Positions 62,001 to 64,000 of a DNA stretch of 64,000 bases are shown piece by piece. The DNA is from Nemertoderma westbladi (Eukaryota > Xenacoelomorpha > Nemertodermatida > Nemertodermatidae), in assembly GCA_032718475.1 (NCBI GenBank), contig JAUCBJ010006904.1, positions 1 to 64,000 on the forward strand, given 5' to 3'. Below the pieces are notes generated by a model that was not told where the DNA came from, did not search any database, and saw only the letters and a program-made list of their open reading frames with translations. Each line of letters begins with the position of its first letter. Position 1 is the stretch's first letter. The position numbers and the translations under genes are program-made.

Positions 62001-64000
62001 CAAGTTGGGAATAGTAACCCCAATTGTCTCACACTTTCTCAAGTCACTGGCACTGTCTCCTCGAAAGTTATAACCTTTTAACTGGTTCTGTAGGTAGTAA
62101 CATGAAAAAACGCCGCTTATATCCTAATAACACACTCCCACCTATAATATTCGAATATAGTTAAATAACTCTGGAAACCCTGTGTTTTCTGAGTTGTAAC
62201 ACTGTGTACAAGTTGGGAATAGTAACCCCAATTGTCTCACACTTTCTCAAGTCACTGGCACTGTCTCCTCGAAAGTTATAACCTTTTAACTGGTTCTGTA
62301 GGTAGTAACATGAAAAAACGCCGCTTATAGCCTAAAAACACACTCCGACGTATTATAATCGTATGTAGTTAAATAACTCTGGAAGCCCTGTGTTATCTGA
62401 GTTGTAACACTGTGTACAAATTGGGAATAGTAACCCCAATTGTCTCACACTTTCTCAAGTCACTTATAGCCTAAAAACACACTGCGACGTATTATAATCG
62501 TATGTAGTTAAATAATTCTGGAAGCCCTGTGTTATCTGAGTTGTAACACTGTGTACAAATTGGGAATAGTAACCCCAATTGTCTCACACTTTTTCAAGTC
62601 ACTGGCACTGTCTCGTCGAAAGTTATAACCTTTTAACTGGTTCTGTAGGAAGTAACATGAAAAAACGCCGCTTATAGCCTAAAAACACACTACGACGTAT
62701 TATATTCGAATATAGTTAAATAACTCTGGAAGCCCTGTGTTTTCTGAGTTGTAACACTGTGTACAAATTGGGAATAGTAACCCCAATTGTCTCACACTTT
62801 CTCAAGTCACTGGCACTGTCTCGTCGAAAGTTATAACCTTTTAACTGGTTCTGTAGGAAGTAACATGAAAAAACGCCGCTTATATCCTAAAAACACACTA
62901 CGACGTACAGTATTATATTCGAATATAGTTAAATAACTCTGGAAGCCCTGTGTTTTCTGAGTTGTAACACTGTGTACAAATTGGGAATAGTAACCCCAAT
63001 TGTCTCACACTTTCTCAAGTCACTGGCACTGTCTCGTCGAAAGTTATAACCTTTTAACTGGTTCTGTAGGAAGTAACATGAAAAAACGCCGCTTATAGCC
63101 TAAAAACACACTACGACGTATTATATTCGAATATAGTTAAATAACTCTGGAAGCCCTTTGTTTTCTGAGTTGTAACACTGTGTACAAATTGGGAATAGTA
63201 ACCCCAATTGTCTCACACTTTTTCAAGTCACTGGCACTGTCTCGTCGAAAGTTATAACCTTTTAACTGGTTCTGTAGGAAGTAACCTGAAAAAACGCCGC
63301 TTATAGCCTAAAAACACACTACGACGTATTATATTCGAATATAGTTAAATAACTCTGGAAGCCCTGTGTTTTCTGAGTTGTAACACTGTGTACAAATTGG
63401 GAATAGTAACCCCAATTGTCTCACACTTTCTCAAGTCACTGGCACTGTCTCCTCGAAAGTTATAACCTTTTAACTGGTTCTGTAGGTAGTAACATGAAAA
63501 AACGCCGCTTATAGCCTAAAAACACACTCCGACGTATTATAATCAATCGTATGTAGTTAAATAACTCTGGAAGCCCTGTGTTTTCTGAGTTGTAACAATG
63601 TGTACTAGTTGGGAATAGTAACCCCAATTGTCTCACACTTTCTCAAGTCACTGGCACTGTCTCCTCGAAAGTTATAACCTTTTAACTGGTTCTGTAGGTA
63701 GTAACATGAAAAAACGCCGCTTATATCCTAATAACACACTCCCACCTATAATATTCGAATATAGTTAAATAACTCTGGAAACCCTGTGTTTTCTGAGTTG
63801 TAACACTGTGTACAAGTTGGGAATAGTAACCCCAATTGTCTCACACTTTCTCAAGTCACTGGCACTGTCTCCTCGAAAGTTATAACCTTTTAACTGGTTC
63901 TGTAGGTAGTAACATGAAAAAACGCCGCTTATAGCCTAAAAACACACTCCGACGTATTATAATCGTATGTAGTTAAATAACTCTGGAAGCCCTGTGTTTT
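59028..64000. repeat. ~208-bp satellite with ~1.81-kb higher-order repeat
   Basis: About 24 monomers beginning GGAAGTAACATGAAAAAACG and ending AACTGGTTCTGTA. Variants recur in fixed order: an ACGTACAGTATTA insertion at 59491, 61091 and 62903; a monomer shortened by ~60 bp at 60651 and 62463; a TCAATCG insertion at 61731 and 63543. The last two intervals are ~1812 bp; the first is ~1600 bp, one monomer shorter. The array runs off the window edge. No coding potential. Confidence 0.96.

Overview
This is eukaryotic DNA, almost certainly from an invertebrate animal. The sequence shows a spliced gene, AT-rich intergenic DNA, satellite arrays and a wide range of animal retroelements: BEL/Pao, Ty3/gypsy, Penelope, CR1/L2-like and RTE-like LINEs, and a restriction-like-endonuclease (RLE) type LINE. 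BEL/Pao elements are known only from metazoans, and there is an animal-type prosaposin gene. I cannot name the species or phylum. There is no sign of bacterial operons, rRNA or CRISPR arrays.

Layout. 1-26: 3' tail of a LINE whose tail is (TAG)n. 27-1103: 31-bp minisatellite. 1232-5875: a 51-bp minisatellite split by a 3.2-kb DNA transposon (1813-5010) with a clean 8-bp target-site duplication (TSD). 6021-7990: LINE copy B. 7991-10345: decayed gypsy gag-pol. 10401-12535: no gene. 12536-14245: CR1/L2-like LINE. 14863-16002 (-): intact single-exon prosaposin. 16313-18127 (-): old LINE copy C carrying a nested hAT-like MITE, followed by a Harbinger-like MITE at 18176-18517. 18900-19840: 10-bp minisatellite. 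19905-20595: Penelope-like fragment, then LINE copy D (-). 23291-31377 (-): BEL/Pao-like element split by full-length LINE copy E (25832-29380, +). 34928-39720: LINE with a PHD-like finger, RT and RLE domain, split by a 1411-bp fold-back hAT-like element. 40128-41808: G-rich and 10-11-bp arrays. 42424-44612 (-): a two-exon host gene whose only intron is almost entirely a terminal-inverted-repeat (TIR) element. 46805-55877: three tandem copies of a ~3.02-kb unit. 55987-58115: gypsy fragments. 58116-59027: LINE copy F. 59028-64000: ~208-bp satellite with higher-order structure.

Only two loci look like functional host genes: the prosaposin precursor and the four-repeat protein of unknown function at 42424-44612. 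Everything else is mobile elements and arrays. Several insertions can be dated relative to each other: LINE E into BEL, the fold-back element into the RLE-LINE, the hAT MITE into LINE C, and the 3.2-kb transposon into the 51-bp array. In the first three, and at the intron, the host reading frame or LINE homology resumes on the far side, which supports the boundaries.

Most worth checking: (1) the intron at 43286-43836 as a candidate introner, a transposon-made intron; (2) the BEL/Pao element with a ~740-residue extension upstream of its recognisable gag; (3) the 3.2-kb transposon with GC-rich subterminal arrays; (4) the ~3.02-kb tandem unit carrying a strong hairpin and Pol III-like boxes; (5) the higher-order satellite at the right edge. 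Where a coding start is not an ATG, or homology simply begins, this is stated in the entry.
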